Origin: Lucifuga dentata
Lineage: Eukaryota > Chordata > Actinopteri > Ophidiiformes > Bythitidae
Assembly (NCBI GenBank): GCA_014773175.1
Contig: VXCM01002563.1
Location: 1-64,000 of the forward strand
Length of the DNA stretch: 64,000 nt
Reading direction: 5' to 3'
Shown here: piece after piece, positions 30,320-51,030 of the stretch
How the letters are laid out: each line of letters begins with the position of its first letter
Position numbering within the stretch: the first letter of the stretch is position 1
Made by a program: the position numbers and the translations under genes
The notes under the pieces: generated by a model
The model's input: the letters and a program-made list of their open reading frames with translations, nothing else
What the model was told of the DNA's origin: nothing
Database searches by the model: none

Positions 30320-31050
30320 NGTGGATTGGGGCATGTCATACATCGTTTTAAAGCTTAGAATGTTTTCTATTGGATGGAAGACATGTCAATCAAATCAATT
30401 AAGATGGGAGAAGCTAAATCCGTGCGTAATGATTGGCTACTTTTACGCACCACCTGGCACCACAGCGGACCTACGTACGGGTGTGAGGGGATTTTATCTG
30501 AAACGGAATAATGGAGACAAATACAAAATCGGATTCTATTTCAGAACACTCAACTTCAAAATGACGGTAAGATTGCAAATTTATTCCATATTTTAGCGGT
30601 GTTATGGTTGACAAGAATGTTATATTTTGATGCGTAATTACATGCACCTGTCTGTTTACTATAGAGTGAGCAGGCTCTTGAACGCATTATCGGAATTTAT
30701 TTGTGGTTTTCACTGTTTGCTGTTATTGAAATATTCCTAAATGATTTTTTAGTGGGTGAATTAGCATGTTCAAACAATTTTTAAATGTTTTAAATAGCTG
30801 TTTGTAACGAGATGAATATCCGGTTTATATAAGCTACAGCACTATTGGCACATACTTTTATTAATTACACCAAAACCACAACATGCATAAACTTGTGGAT
30901 TTTCACGTGTGCTTTTTGCACGGTGCTGATCATTTTGAGGTCAGGGTTTTGATGATTGAGTGGTTCGATTACTTCATTGATTATAATATCTGGCGTGTGT
31001 ACAGTGAACAGACGGTGCCGCCCGTACTACTAGGGGGCCTGAATGAGGAG

Positions 31051-31742
31051 TTAAATTTTTACATAAACGCAGGTCTTGTTTTGGGACTATATTCCCCGGT
31101 GGAGACGTACATTTTTTTCTGTGTAGTTCTGCGGTGGATCAGTCAGCAGGACAGATGCCCCGCCTACAGGTGAATCTGATTGGACAGCCTGCTCCGTGAA
31201 GCGCATCACATCAGTGTATCTCCGAGAGACACAAAGCTGGAAGATGTTAATAAAACCATTAAGCGAGTTATTCCTGGATGCGAAAATTCTTACAGCCGTT
31301 ACGATTTGGCAGAACTGCATTTTCATACTTTTCTTCCTAACTTCCAACAGCGCAGGCTATGGCTAACTGCAACCCAACATAGAGTATGGCGTCAGTACAC
31401 CGGTGGCCCTAATACAGTTGTTACGAGTTTGCAGTGATCATTTCACCGTTCAGATCACTCCGCGCTTTTTACTGCGCTTAAACACTAAAAATTAAGTAAC
31501 ATCTAAAAACAAAAACAAATACACGTCTTGTTGGTGATGATGGATTACCTATCCCAAGAACGTTTACAGTATCAACAAGTTGATTTTAATAGCAGAATGA
31601 ACTGAAACCAATGGAGGTCTGGAAGGTAGGAAAAACATTTTTAATTCACTGTATGCTTTGGGAAATGATTGTCAGTAACATTATGTGTATGAAAATTTAA
31701 TATATTAGCTCTTACATGCAAAATAGCCGGTATGGTCCTTCA
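31051..31742 (+). mobile_element. Longer TTAA element copy retaining a THAP-domain remnant (Kolobok-like)
   Basis: Both flanks match the short family: GGTCTTGTTTTGGGACTATA on the left; GTTGGTGATGATGGATTACC and a right terminal repeat ending TATGGTCCTTCAA on the right. Between them, 31114-31455 is absent from every short copy. It encodes VIPGC (31267-31281), FHTFLPNFQQRRLWL, then in a shifted frame VCSDHF (31427-31444) followed by ITPRFLL. This is the THAP zinc-finger pattern (C-x4-C, about 50 residues, C-x2-H). The first Cys codon reads Arg and there is a frameshift. THAP-type transposases with TTAA targets define Kolobok elements (established). The left terminal repeat is missing. Confidence 0.7.
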
Positions 31743-32156
31743 AACTTTCAGGGAGGAATGTTTGAGGATGGTTGTTGTTATGGTATTTTTTTTTTTTTTT
31801 TTTTTTTTTGGATATGTGGTCTTTTTAAAAAAACGTAACCGTTGTTTACATTTTGTTTATTTTTAACATGATATCTCCCTTAACGTGGGGATTTTGTGAA
31901 ATCCATGCATCGTCTTAAATTAGTTATCGTTATTTATCGTTATAGTTATTTATCCTATCAAAAAAAAAAAAGCCACTGTGAACGTCACGCCATCTTTTGT
32001 ATTTTCTTTACCTGTCAAACACTTTCATCTGAAANTTAAAAAAAAAAAAAAGAAATAACGACTTATTTTTCGTACTTTCGATTTTATGCTCAAGTAAAAA
32101 TAGAAAATGAAAAAACGGGGTCACAGATCGAACTCGATTTTGATATTTAATCTTGA

Positions 32157-33704
32157 CCCGGAAGTTAGCGAATTGTTAGCTTAATTCCGTGTTTTGCTAG
32201 CATGGATGATCATGGAGAATTTCATCTTGTTCAGAGGAAATAAATGTGTAATTCCCATGGAGGATGATGTGACAACAGAAAATATCGGCAGGTATTGTAG
32301 TTTCATCTAATCTGTTCAATTCAGTAAAATAGATGTACGTTATGGTGACATAAACCAAAATCTGTTGGCATTAACTGTCCTAAAATTTAGGCGTTCTTGT
32401 TTTTGGGGGAGCTGTCGCACTGATCTAATTTTATTTCTGTTCTGTCATTTCTACTTTTAGCTTTTTTGCAATGACAATCCTAACAGTATTTACAAAAATG
32501 TAACTTATAATTTTAGTGGGCGTTATTAGTGGGATTTTGAATTTTAAAGAGCTACAAATATATGTGTTGGTTGTTGCTAAATCACCATATTCTTGTTCCG
32601 GGTGGCCGCTGTTTGTAGTCGGTGCATCCGTGAGGTCTTATTGGCTCACACGATCACGTGTTTTTATGTCAAGTCTGAACTCGGAGGATGGAAGGATATA
32701 AATTAGGATCAGCTTTCTTTTTCAAACTTATATTCTTCAGTATGTATGTACAGGAAGTAACCTTTATCATAGAGTTCGGTTTATTGTTGAGCCTAACAAA
32801 TACTATGTGTNGTATGTACAGGAAGTAACCTTTATCATAGAGTTCGGTTTATTGTTGAGCCTAACAAATACTATGTGTATAAACATTACGTTACTGCCAG
32901 CCATTAAAAAAACAAAAACAAAAACTGTATTTTAGGTTTTGTTCTTTTTTGTTTTTTTCCAGCTTTCCTAATCTTCCAAAATTATGTTCAGATGATACAC
33001 CCGTCTTAAAGATATCAATGTTTCGCAAAATGCATGTAGAAGGCACAGACGTTTTTAGTTTCTCTGGTTAAAGCAGTTTTATCCTGGGACTATATTCCCT
33101 GGTGGAGGCATACATTTTACTTTCATGCAGCTCAGTGTTAGATCGGTTAAATTAAGCAACTTTTGGGGGGGAAAAAAAAAGGTTTTCTGTTACGTTTCAA
33201 GTCTCTACAAGTTGATTTTAATAGCATACTGGAATGAACTGAAACTAATGGCTGCCTGGAAGTTAGGAAAAACAATTTTAAAATGCTTCAGCAGTACGTT
33301 TTGGGGAATGATTGGCAGTAACATAGTGTAATGCAGGATCTATATATTGGGCTCAAACATGCAAAGCCACTGGTATGGTCCTTTGATGCTTTTTAGGCAG
33401 ACCAGCAGCCTTTTCTTCTGGTGGCCACAGAATGTAACGCTTTTGATCATTAAGTCATTGCAGCCTTTTTGTTTGATGGTTTTTGTTTTTGGTTTTTTTT
33501 GGGCTGATCTGAGGTCAGTTTCCTGTTTGTGGAGGAAAAGTTGAACTCTGGATGGATCCAGGTGATGGTACTGATCCTCCACCAGCATCACCTTTGTTTT
33601 GTCCTCCCGTTACTTGCTGTAAGCAGCTGGTCGGTGGATCCCGCGTACATAACCTCATTCTGTCTGTGCCTGTTCTCCCACCTGAGGACTTGTGATTCAA
33701 TAAA
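32157..33704 (+). other. Candidate unrecognised transcription unit
   Basis: At 32157 the motif CCGGAAGT (ETS/GABP type, common at vertebrate promoters) precedes two start codons. The first opens a 13-codon ORF (MDDHGEFHLVQRK). The second (MEDDVTTENIG) runs into a donor CAG/GTATTG at 32291. At 33522 a good acceptor (pyrimidine tract, GGTCAG) opens a frame starting FPVCGGKVELW that ends at TGA 33693-33695, four bases before AATAAA (33699-33704). The phases of these two exons do not match, so either another exon lies between or they are unrelated. I recognise neither peptide. A diverged TTAA element fills much of the gap. Moderate speculation. Confidence 0.3.
32790..33385 (+). mobile_element. 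TTAA element, second subfamily, right end intact
   Basis: Matches the 17111-17686 copy, including GGGACTATATTCCCTGGTGG and the right terminal repeat ending GGTATGGTCCTTTGA. The left terminal box is lost. The false duplication around the N at 32811 covers the left part. Confidence 0.65.
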
Positions 33705-33731
33705 AGTGCAAGAAATACCACAAGTTTATGT

Positions 33732-33737
33732 TTTATT
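33732..33737 (-). terminator. Possible distal poly(A) signal on the minus strand
   Basis: AATAAA on the minus strand, 28 bp beyond the plus-strand AATAAA at 33699-33704. If used by suz12 it would imply a 2.8-kb 3' UTR. The proximal signal at 36362 is the simpler choice. Confidence 0.25.
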
Positions 33738-36361
33738 TGGCCACGTAGTGATTTGAGATGAAAGAAATACAGACCACATGCTGGACAACAATAGAAAATT
33801 GTTTTTCTTTTAATAGAAAACCCTTTTCTCCAACTCATTGACGTAGAAGTTCACAACTTCAAGCTGGTTTTTTACATTGATTTTGAACAAAAGTCTTGTA
33901 TTCTCGTCATGGCTCCTCCCATCTTGTGCAAAATGCTGCTGGTTTTGTGTGACTTAAAAACAAAAACCAGTGAAAGCAAAAGCAGGTTTCATCACTAATG
34001 GTTATTCTATCAAAATGAGTCCGTAGGCTGAAATCAAAAGTGCTCTGCACCTTTTCTGATAACTTTGAGTTCGGCTGAAATGGGAACCGGTTCTGAATAC
34101 CAGCAGCAAAGTTGTGAGCGAACTCATCGGATTGACGTAAAGCTTTCGAAGTGCAGAACCACAATACCAGGTGTTACAAAAACAAACACAACTTCTCCAA
34201 AAAAGTTCACAAATTCTTGCATCAGTTCTTAAATTGTTGCATTTGTCCATCAATTTGATCTTCATCTATAAACTCAACACTACACACAGTCTATTCAGTA
34301 ACGAGACGATGAAAAATATAATGCAGCATCTGGACTCAGATGATTGAACGTGTGCCATTTGTTCAGTTTTCTGGATGTCAAACTGCTAAAGCAGGTAGAT
34401 GGAGAGTTTAAAATGCAGCCTGAGTCTGCCTGGTTAGCAGAGGAAGTAAAAAACTTGTTGCATGCTGAGTAGAAAAAGAAAAAAGCCTCAGCATGGCTCA
34501 CTGTCACAAAAATCCTGAAAAAGAAAGACATCTTCAGAACAGAGAAAAATGCAGCAAATCGTCCCCTTTGGTCATAAACTAAAAACTACAAAAACCTCCC
34601 AGTTGGCATCCATGTTTTAAAACATCCCCACCATATTTTATATATATGTATATATATCCAAGCTCCCACAGCATTTTCATTATACGTTTGACTTTATCTT
34701 ATGTACATATTCATAGGTGCAGCAACAACAGGAGGAAAAGAACCACAGACAAAATAAGAATTATCACCAAATAAACAGCAACTTGATGTCCCATTTCAGG
34801 CTCCGCCTCTTTTCAAGAACATGACCAATAACATTTCACTGAATGATTCAACTGGTGACGTTTAATTCAGAGAACTGATGGTCAACAGGCTGAACTGTTT
34901 CCTCCCAAATTATTCATCATCAGACTTCTCATCTTCATCATTAAACTGATAAAAAGGGATTCTGGGATGTCCAGTCATTTCATTTAAATTATCATTTCTA
35001 AAAATTAGCTTAAAAAAATCTGAAATACGAAAATCCTGGTGGAAATCTGATTTTAAAATAAACATTTACAGCAGTTATTTGATTTTTGCAAGGGAATTGG
35101 GAATTTGTCTGGGAAGAATATTCTCTCTGTAACAGGAAGTTTGGGATCTGGGTGACAGTTACTTGGTTTTAAAATGTGGTCTTTAAAGGAGACGACTCCT
35201 GAAATGAGACGCTTACACACTGCTGTGTCATCCTGGGCTCATGGAGCAGAGCTGATTGATAATAAGCACTAAATGAAACACTTGAGTCCGTTTAAAAAAG
35301 CGATGATGTATCTCGGCGCTTCGTCATGCGGCAGTAACAGGAACATTGAGTCATAAACAGAGATCAGCTAAAAAAGTAGCATCAGATAAGAGTTTGCTGA
35401 GGAAGAGAGAAATCTAGCACCAGTATTACAAAGTATTGGCTGGAAGGCCTTTCACCAAAAAAACTACAAAAAAAACAAAAAAAAAAAAAAAAANAAAAAA
35501 AAAAAAAAAAACAGGAAATGCTGACTCTTTATGGAAGTTCAAAAGTTGAGCAGAGAACAAACCTCACGGTAACCAGCCTGCAAGTCAATATTTGAGAGCG
35601 CAGAGGGACAAATATCTAACGCTACAACGGTTAGAAAGAAACTAAGATATTTGAGTATAATTAATATTTTCAGCCTGTCTGAGGAATTAGGCAGCAGGAC
35701 TTCCTTTACTTCCCATCCACTAAATTTGTAGCTCATGCTAACGACAATCTAAGTACATCCTCTCGGTCTTGGCAACTTGAATCCTTCACACATAAACTCC
35801 AAATGAGAGCAGAACAAAGTCGTTTCTTTAAAAAATGATCTGTCTAGATGCTCTGGTGAAGCTTGTTAGCCAAAAATTGTTAGCAGTCATCTGCTCAACT
35901 TCTCAGGTCTTTAGAATGTGCCTGAAGATCACGAGGAAACAGCGAGAGGAGATTTCAAACTGGATTTAGAGCGTAAATGAGCTTTGTGCTTTCTGTCTAA
36001 CCGTCCCTGCACGCTCTCAAATCTAGACTTGAAAAGTTATTAAAGCTTGACTTTGATTTGATGTTAACTGTATCACATTCTCCATAATGAGTAGCAGGAG
36101 ACGGAAAAGCAGGAAATAGAAAAAAAAGGATGTGGAAAGCATGGTCCTGCCTCCTCTGTTTGAGTGCAGGTTGTTGAAAATTGATGACGGCCATCGTGAT
36201 GCAAAACAAGATTTTCCGCTTCAAGTTTTCAGAAAGTTTCACTTTCCCTGCTTATGAAATGATCTGTGCATCTGAATCTTCTTCTCAACGGAAAGGTGTG
36301 AAAACTGAAGAGCTTCCATGATTAAAAAAGTTCCTAGGAGTTTTCTGCTGAAGCGATGCGT

Positions 36362-36367
36362 TTTATT
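36362..36367 (-). terminator. Proximal poly(A) signal of suz12
   Basis: AATAAA on the minus strand, about 165 bases after the suz12 stop codon. The intergenic stretch 33.8-36.3 kb shows no exon on either strand, only an N-interrupted poly(A) near 35480-35511. Confidence 0.5.
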
Positions 36368-36532
36368 GGGCATCATGTTGCCTCAGCGTTGAAAGTATAA
36401 TCCCTGCTGTAATCTGTGTGGATTTCACAGTCGTCTGTCATCTTCGAGTTCTGGCCTGAAGCCTCATATTTCAAACTCACTTCCTTCAGGATCTTTGCGA
36501 CTCTGCGTGTTCCAAACTTTGTTTCACATCAG

Positions 36533-45423
<8,891 letters not shown>

Positions 45424-46846
45424 AAACAAAACAAACAAACAAACAAAAACAAAAAATTAGCCAAAGAAAGTGTCCCACCAGCTGTGGAGTGGAGTTAAAA
45501 AAAAAAAAAAAAAAAAAACTCACGTCCTCCTCCTTTGTCAAAACAAAAGAGCAGCGATTTACAGAAAATATGCCGCTCAGAAGAAACAGTGCAGACGCTT
45601 CATTTTAAAAGCGGCCTGTAGAAGTTTTAGCGTTTCATGTTCGTCATGTATGTAGTTGAAGTCTAAGGGTTTCTTTTAGGTAAGGCTTTAACAGAGAAGT
45701 CGCCGAACAGTCTTGAAATGCGCGAAACAGAACAGCCTCCGGCAAGCGACGCGGCTCGCTAGCTTGTTAGCTAATACTTCCTTAGCCAGCTAGCATTACT
45801 CCAAGCTAACCGGTTAGCATTGTCCGGCACCCTCCTTTTAAGAAATAAAAAACTCGCAGATCCCTGCCGATAAACTACAAATTAAATACCAACGTTGTAT
45901 ACGTTTTCAGTCGCTTATGTGTACAATTTTCCCAAAATAAAGCATGTTAGTAATCACCTAATGCCTGTTGGCAAGTTAAGTTCAGTTGTCGGTAATATCA
46001 AATACACCAAAATAACAAAGAAAGCATCCGGGAAAATTTTTCAAAACAATCGTTATTGATTTGCTGAATGTATTTTGCAAAGATTTTATGTAATACAAAG
46101 ACCAACATATACACATATAACATATTTACAGAGAAATAATTAATACATTACAAGGAAAACTTTTCTCAGAATGTTCCGCACACTGTTTTGAGTGATAATT
46201 ATTATTTGTGTTTTTGTTTTGAAGACACACATGGTCGTAGTTCCCTTTTGTTCAAACTAACTACAAAAACTTGACGGATGTAATTTTGCATCGAAAGAAC
46301 CCGCCTTAAAGCAGTTCTGTCCAATCACAAGGCGTGTTTGTGAGAACGAACACTCTAATTGGCTGGAATATTTTCACTGAACAGGAAGCAGGAGGCACAT
46401 TTGCCGCCTGCAAAGAGCGGTCATTTCATAATAAAAGTGCTGTTAGTCAGTGTGCTAAAAATAAAAGTATTTACTGTACCTATGAGTAAAGTTTTAATCA
46501 AAGATTTTTTTTAAGAAATGTTCATTAATTTAATGATAAAGAAAAACCTGTTTAGAGTTAAATTATGATTTTTTTTATTCCAACATTTTGTGTTCCCTTT
46601 TCCAGTGGACATGGTAGCAGTTTGTCAAAGTAACACATAGAAAACATTGTAATGAACCCCAGAAAGTGGTGCAATAGCAGTTTATAAATAACTTGTTAAA
46701 ATATATAATATTAAACTGTAATTTGAAAACAGTACTTAGTAAAGACAAACACACAAATGGGAAAATGTGATACACATGCATGCATGAAAACACAAAGTTG
46801 GCATAGCAAAGTTGCACATAACCTTTCTGTGTGTTTGTGTATGTAC

Positions 46847-46848
<2 letters not shown>

Positions 46849-46877
<29 letters not shown>

Positions 46878-46880
46878 AAN

Positions 46881-46920
<40 letters not shown>
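46849..46920. repeat. (TA)n microsatellite with N
   Basis: TA repeat written twice around the N at 46880, each copy ending in AAAACATAA. The region 45424-47582 is otherwise non-coding. It includes CCAAT/ATTGG motifs near 46320 and 46360 that could belong to a suz12 promoter. Confidence 0.8.
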
Positions 46921-46926
<6 letters not shown>

Positions 46927-47582
46927 AAACTCAAAAAATTTCCCTGAAATCAATCCCTTCGCATCAACATTAAAAAAGTGAATCAAATGTCAAAGATGAA
47001 TTAAGTAATCCTAATTAAATACCTAACAGTGTTTGTTTAATGTATCCTGTCTCCAAAAACAGGATAAAACCCACAGACACAATCAGCCAAAAGCATTTGT
47101 GAATTGTTTTGTTGTTTTTTAGATCTTTGTATTAATTAGAATCTAACTGTAACAGTGCAACAAGATTACGACTAACATTAAATTTAATTCTGTAAGTTAA
47201 GAATCATTTTTGTGTTGGATTCATCCCATTTTCCTGAAAAACCAGACAGATTCAACAGTTTCATAGAGTCACAGAGTTTTCTCTGAAAACGTCCCGCTTC
47301 CTGAAACTTTAATACTGAGACTTGCACTGAATTCTGCATTATGCATGCTTCTTATTAAAATTAATCAGGGTAAATCACAATGTGGGGCTTAAAACATAGC
47401 CTTCAGGATTTCTGGGCAGTTATCTGCTGCTGGCAACTATGGCCACCAAAGTGCAAAATCACCTCCTGAACCTTATTTGGTGTTGATGTGGACAAGGATG
47501 TACAGTCCTCCAAAACCACCTCAGGCCATAAATGACAACACAACACACAAACTTGTCCAGAGCAGTGCAGACTTGCAGGTTT

Positions 47583-47777
47583 TCAGTGTTTTCTCCACAG
47601 TATGTAAGTGATGAGCAGGATGAGGCCTGCAGACAGAGTTGCAATCACACACTGGTGGATAGAGAGAACGTTTTCTAGCGTGTGGATCCTCTTCTCCATG
47701 GCGCTGGTGTTGAGGTAATCGTAGATCCCAGCCACGATGCTCCACAGCAGCCACATCAGATCTGACAGTACTGGCAT
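47583..47777 (-). CDS. Small single-pass membrane protein, 64 residues
   Basis: The frame starts at a good Kozak context (CCACCATGC) and ends LLITYILWRKH. It has a hydrophobic N-terminus (LSDLMWLLWSIVAG), a polar amphipathic middle (MEKRIHTLENVLSIHQ) and a C-terminal membrane helix (CVIATLSAGLILLITYIL) closed by Arg-Lys-His, which suggests a tail-anchored or hairpin protein. A splice acceptor (TTCTTACAG) lies 54 bp upstream. A matching non-coding first exon ends at a GTAAGTG donor near 48850. An overlapping 102-codon frame in another phase lacks these features and is probably a shadow. I do not recognise the family, so no function is claimed. Confidence 0.6.
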   Translation of the reverse strand: MPVLSDLMWLLWSIVAGIYDYLNTSAMEKRIHTLENVLSIHQCVIATLSAGLILLITYILWRKH

Positions 47778-48105
47778 GGTGGAGCAGGAAAGAAGACTCA
47801 GCTGAGCTGCTGTGGACCGGCTCTGTCAAAGACTGTAAGAAGAGACAAGACAGTGTTATCCTCAGTTAAACCAGATCAAGGAGAACAACAGAGGAAATGG
47901 AGATCTACTTCAGAATTAAAAACACTCTCAAGAGTTTTAGAAATGTTTTATTCTGTTAGCAATTAGTTTCTTAATACACTGAAGCCGAAAGACCCTAATA
48001 AAAGTGCTGTCAGTCAGATGCAGCACTGATGCACTTTAGTGGGCAGGTCTTCATTTTTCTTCATGTTGCAGCTTTTTTTTCATCACAGGGACACTAGAGG
48101 TTATC

Positions 48106-48320
48106 TTAAAGGACCATAATGGTGATTTTGCGTGAGCCCAATAAATACTACCTGCATATCTACTTATGTGACTGCCAGCCATTTTCCAAAGCATAAAACT
48201 ACATTTTAGTTTTTGTGTTCATTTGCCAGATTCCCTGAACTTTTGATCCTCTGATCAAAAATTGATCAAAAGTGATACACCCACCTTATAATTCAATGTT
48301 TCAGCACTTCTGTAATACAG
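48106..48320 (+). mobile_element. TTAA element, left part, second subfamily
   Basis: Begins TTAAAGGACCATAATGGTG, continues GCCCAATAAATACTACC and GACTGCCAGCCATTTTCC as in the 17111-17686 subfamily, and fades near 48320. It lies in the presumed first intron of the small membrane-protein gene. Confidence 0.65.
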
Positions 48321-48849
48321 TATATACTGTGAATAATATGTTACTCCTGTAAATATAAGGATATTAAGTCTTATGGACATAAATGATTCTGTGCTCCAAT
48401 GACTGAATCTTGCACGACCATGTGATTTACCTTTTATTGCAAGTATTCAATATAAGCAGAAGTTTAAGATGTTTTTATTGAATTGATATGCCGAGTTGAA
48501 GAATAGCTCATAATGAGTTCTAAGAGGTCTAAAGTTATTCTGTAGCTGTATGTATTCTTGTTTACCAGGAAGGATTCAGAAAAATTGTAATTTCTTTTAA
48601 TATAGTTTGGCGTAACGCATCACAGCCAACTAGGATGCTGCTAACAGTTTAAAGCCAACATGAAACACTTCAGACACTTACATCTCTTTGCAACTACAGG
48701 GCTCGTACATTTACAAGAAAATACTATACACTGCAAAACAAAATAAGTTTATAACCTAGTGAACCTGCTAGCAAACTAATGTTTGCCTAGCTGCGTCGCT
48801 GCATTCTGTCATCTAGCTAGCATTGACGTCTGAAAAAGTTATCACTTAC

Positions 48850-48965
48850 CACATTAGCTTATTGTGAAATATAGAAGGATCACACAATCTGCTCCTTCTC
48901 ATCCGATACAAAAAGCCGTGTTCGTATCAGCGGAGAGCATCTGTCACCACAGCCCTAAAGCGCCA
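48850..48965 (-). promoter_or_regulatory. Candidate first exon and promoter of the small membrane-protein gene
   Basis: On the minus strand a donor TGTG/GTAAGTG at 48850/48849 ends a short, moderately GC-rich stretch with no start codon in good context. It pairs naturally with the acceptor upstream of the 47777 start codon. The transcription start is not determined. Confidence 0.35.
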
Positions 48966-49659
48966 TCATTTAGAGGCAGGTGACAATAAGAATCCCCGCT
49001 GCTGACATCGACTGGGCTGCTGCGCTGCACTTCCGGGTATTCTGTATCGTCCTGATATCACATGCCAAACTCTATTTCGTCAAATGGGTATTTTTTTTTA
49101 ACCTCGCGTACAGGCAACACTATATAACCTCAGACACCACTTTGGACGTTTTAATAATCACTAGGAATATCTGAGACAATCGGCATTCAAAAATTTCGTC
49201 AAGATCCATTTTGTTTTGAGGAAATACTGGCTTTAATTGGTTCAAGCAATTTTGTGACACCAATTATACAGCCATTGAGAAAAACTAACAAAAGCCACCC
49301 AGGACTAGAAGCTGAGCTGTTATTGACTGTTGTGCTGCTTGGTGTGGATGATGACGAAGTGTAAAGTGGCTTTGAACGATCAACAAAATGCATTTTATTG
49401 TGATCAGTCAGTATGCTAGTAAGCGAGGCAATTAAAGAAAAAAAAAAAAAAAAAAAAAAAGTTTTGAATGGGATTTGGCTTAGCTTCTCCTCCCGCAAGA
49501 GAAGACCGAGTTTCCTGTGGCTCATTCATTTTATGCTAGAATGATATTTAGTATTATATGTTTTTAAAACATCTTTCCCCGCACACAAATCACTCATTGA
49601 TGACACCAGGCAGAGTGTTTTTCTTCATTTGTAGAAACGGAAGACAACATGGTGCATCA

Positions 49660-49731
49660 GGCGCGGTGGCCAAGTGGTAAGGCGTCGGTCTCGTAAACCG
49701 AAGATCGCGGGTTCGAACCCCGTCCGTGCCT
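49660..49731 (+). tRNA. tRNA-Thr (anticodon CGT)
   Basis: A complete 72-nt cloverleaf without intron. The seven-pair acceptor stem is GGCGCGG with CCGTGCC, including one G-U pair. The anticodon loop TCTCGTAAA gives CGT for Thr. The internal A box is TGGCCAAGTGG and the B box is GGTTCGAACCC. The discriminator is T, and CCA is not encoded, as expected for a eukaryote. The sequence is nearly the vertebrate tRNA-Thr-CGT consensus. Confidence 0.97.
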
Positions 49732-49762
49732 CAACTGACAAGTGCAATTATGTCATGGCGAA

Positions 49763-49767
49763 TTTTT
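49763..49767 (+). terminator. RNA polymerase III terminator (T5)
   Basis: First run of four or more T after the tRNA, 32 bases downstream. The following 49.8-51.0 kb shows only AT-rich sequence and a poly(T) at about 50332-50352. Confidence 0.6.
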
Positions 49768-50745
49768 GCCAAGATCGAAATTACTGTAATAAATAATAGA
49801 GGGATTCCTTCCATGAACACGCAACTGATGGACGAATAACACTTACAAATGTGAAAAATTGAACTTAAATTCTGAAGCAATTAGAAATCCTATTGCAGTT
49901 TTTTTGTACATGGATGGTTGTAGTTTTAACAAAACTTCTCTTTTAACGTCATGAAACTCTCTTGGAATCTCACTAGAAGGTGCTGCAGCACATACACTAG
50001 TGATTATTTTTCACTTGGCTATTCATTTTATTATCAATAAGAAGAAGTTGTTCTTTTAGAGATACTGACTGTGTATTTGCCTTATTATGTAATCAGTATC
50101 ACTAATACCACTATATATTAAAAAAATGTAAACTATCCCTTCATGTACATGCACTTGCATTTTACTTGTACTCAACTACATTTCACAGATGAAATATTAT
50201 ACTTTTTTATTCATCCACATTTGTCTGACAGCTGTACGTACAAGTTTTTAGGTCATGATGATGAAAAATAAAGAACACTATGACGCCATGTTGGCTTAAA
50301 TTTTTTTAAATTTATCGGACAGTATCCTAAATTTTTTTTTTTTTTTTTTTTTAATTTGTTGCTTACTTTGCAATGATTATTGGCTTCATGTCCTGACGGT
50401 GAGTATGCAAAAACCTTTTCTAAATCCATACATTGCGATATAACTCACATCATCCACAAACCATCTGAAATTTTAAATGCTAAATGCCAGACAGAATTCT
50501 GGGAAAATATGTTTGCAGGAATCAAAAATAATCCCAACAGTGCAACTATTAAAATAGCTCCTCACAAGCATCATATAACTTCAATGATGTGCTGGAACAA
50601 ACAGATATAAAATTCATATGATACTCATACTGTGTGTGGAAAGTGTTTCTTTAGACATGTAATGAGGGAAAAGGAAATATTTTCCGATGTAAAATACATT
50701 TTATTGCAAATTCCTGAATCCATTTGTTATGGTAAATGCAAGACT

Positions 50746-50751
50746 TTTATT
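50746..50751 (-). terminator. Candidate poly(A) signal of the pentraxin gene
   Basis: AATAAA on the minus strand about 280 bases after the pentraxin stop, with a second one at 50700-50705. Confidence 0.4.
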
Positions 50752-51030
50752 TTGAAGCCCTGCAGGTTCTCAGTGAAAATGTTCCTGTTTCACTAAAAAT
50801 GGAGAGATAACATCAGTTTCTACTTGGTGTAAATACTTAAGGTGAAATATCTCTGAATTAAGCAACTTAAAGGCTGAAGTTGTTGCTTAGATGTTTTTGT
50901 TTTGACCTTAAATGAATGAATTTAGGCCAAATTGAATCAGGACTTTTATGTTTAATGGACTATTATTGCATTAGTACTTATGAACACTATCCAGCAATGG
51001 AAATATTGATATCCTTTGCTGGTTGTGAAT

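Noticed and set aside
30430..30570. Promoter-like patch (ATTGGCT) ending in ATGACG/GTAAGA
   Set aside because: No downstream exon could be joined to it in a sensible frame, so it was not called as a gene.
33529..33756. Alternative 75-codon frame in the candidate terminal exon
   Set aside because: It reads through the AATAAA and looks less protein-like than the FPVCGG frame; at most one can be real.
47521..47829. 102-codon open frame overlapping the small membrane protein
   Set aside because: Composition is irregular (His/Arg/Pro-rich), with no domain and no better start. The 64-codon frame has coherent structure and a Kozak start.
50380..50610. 76-codon plus-strand open frame
   Set aside because: AT-rich with unremarkable residues and no splice or promoter context; likely chance.
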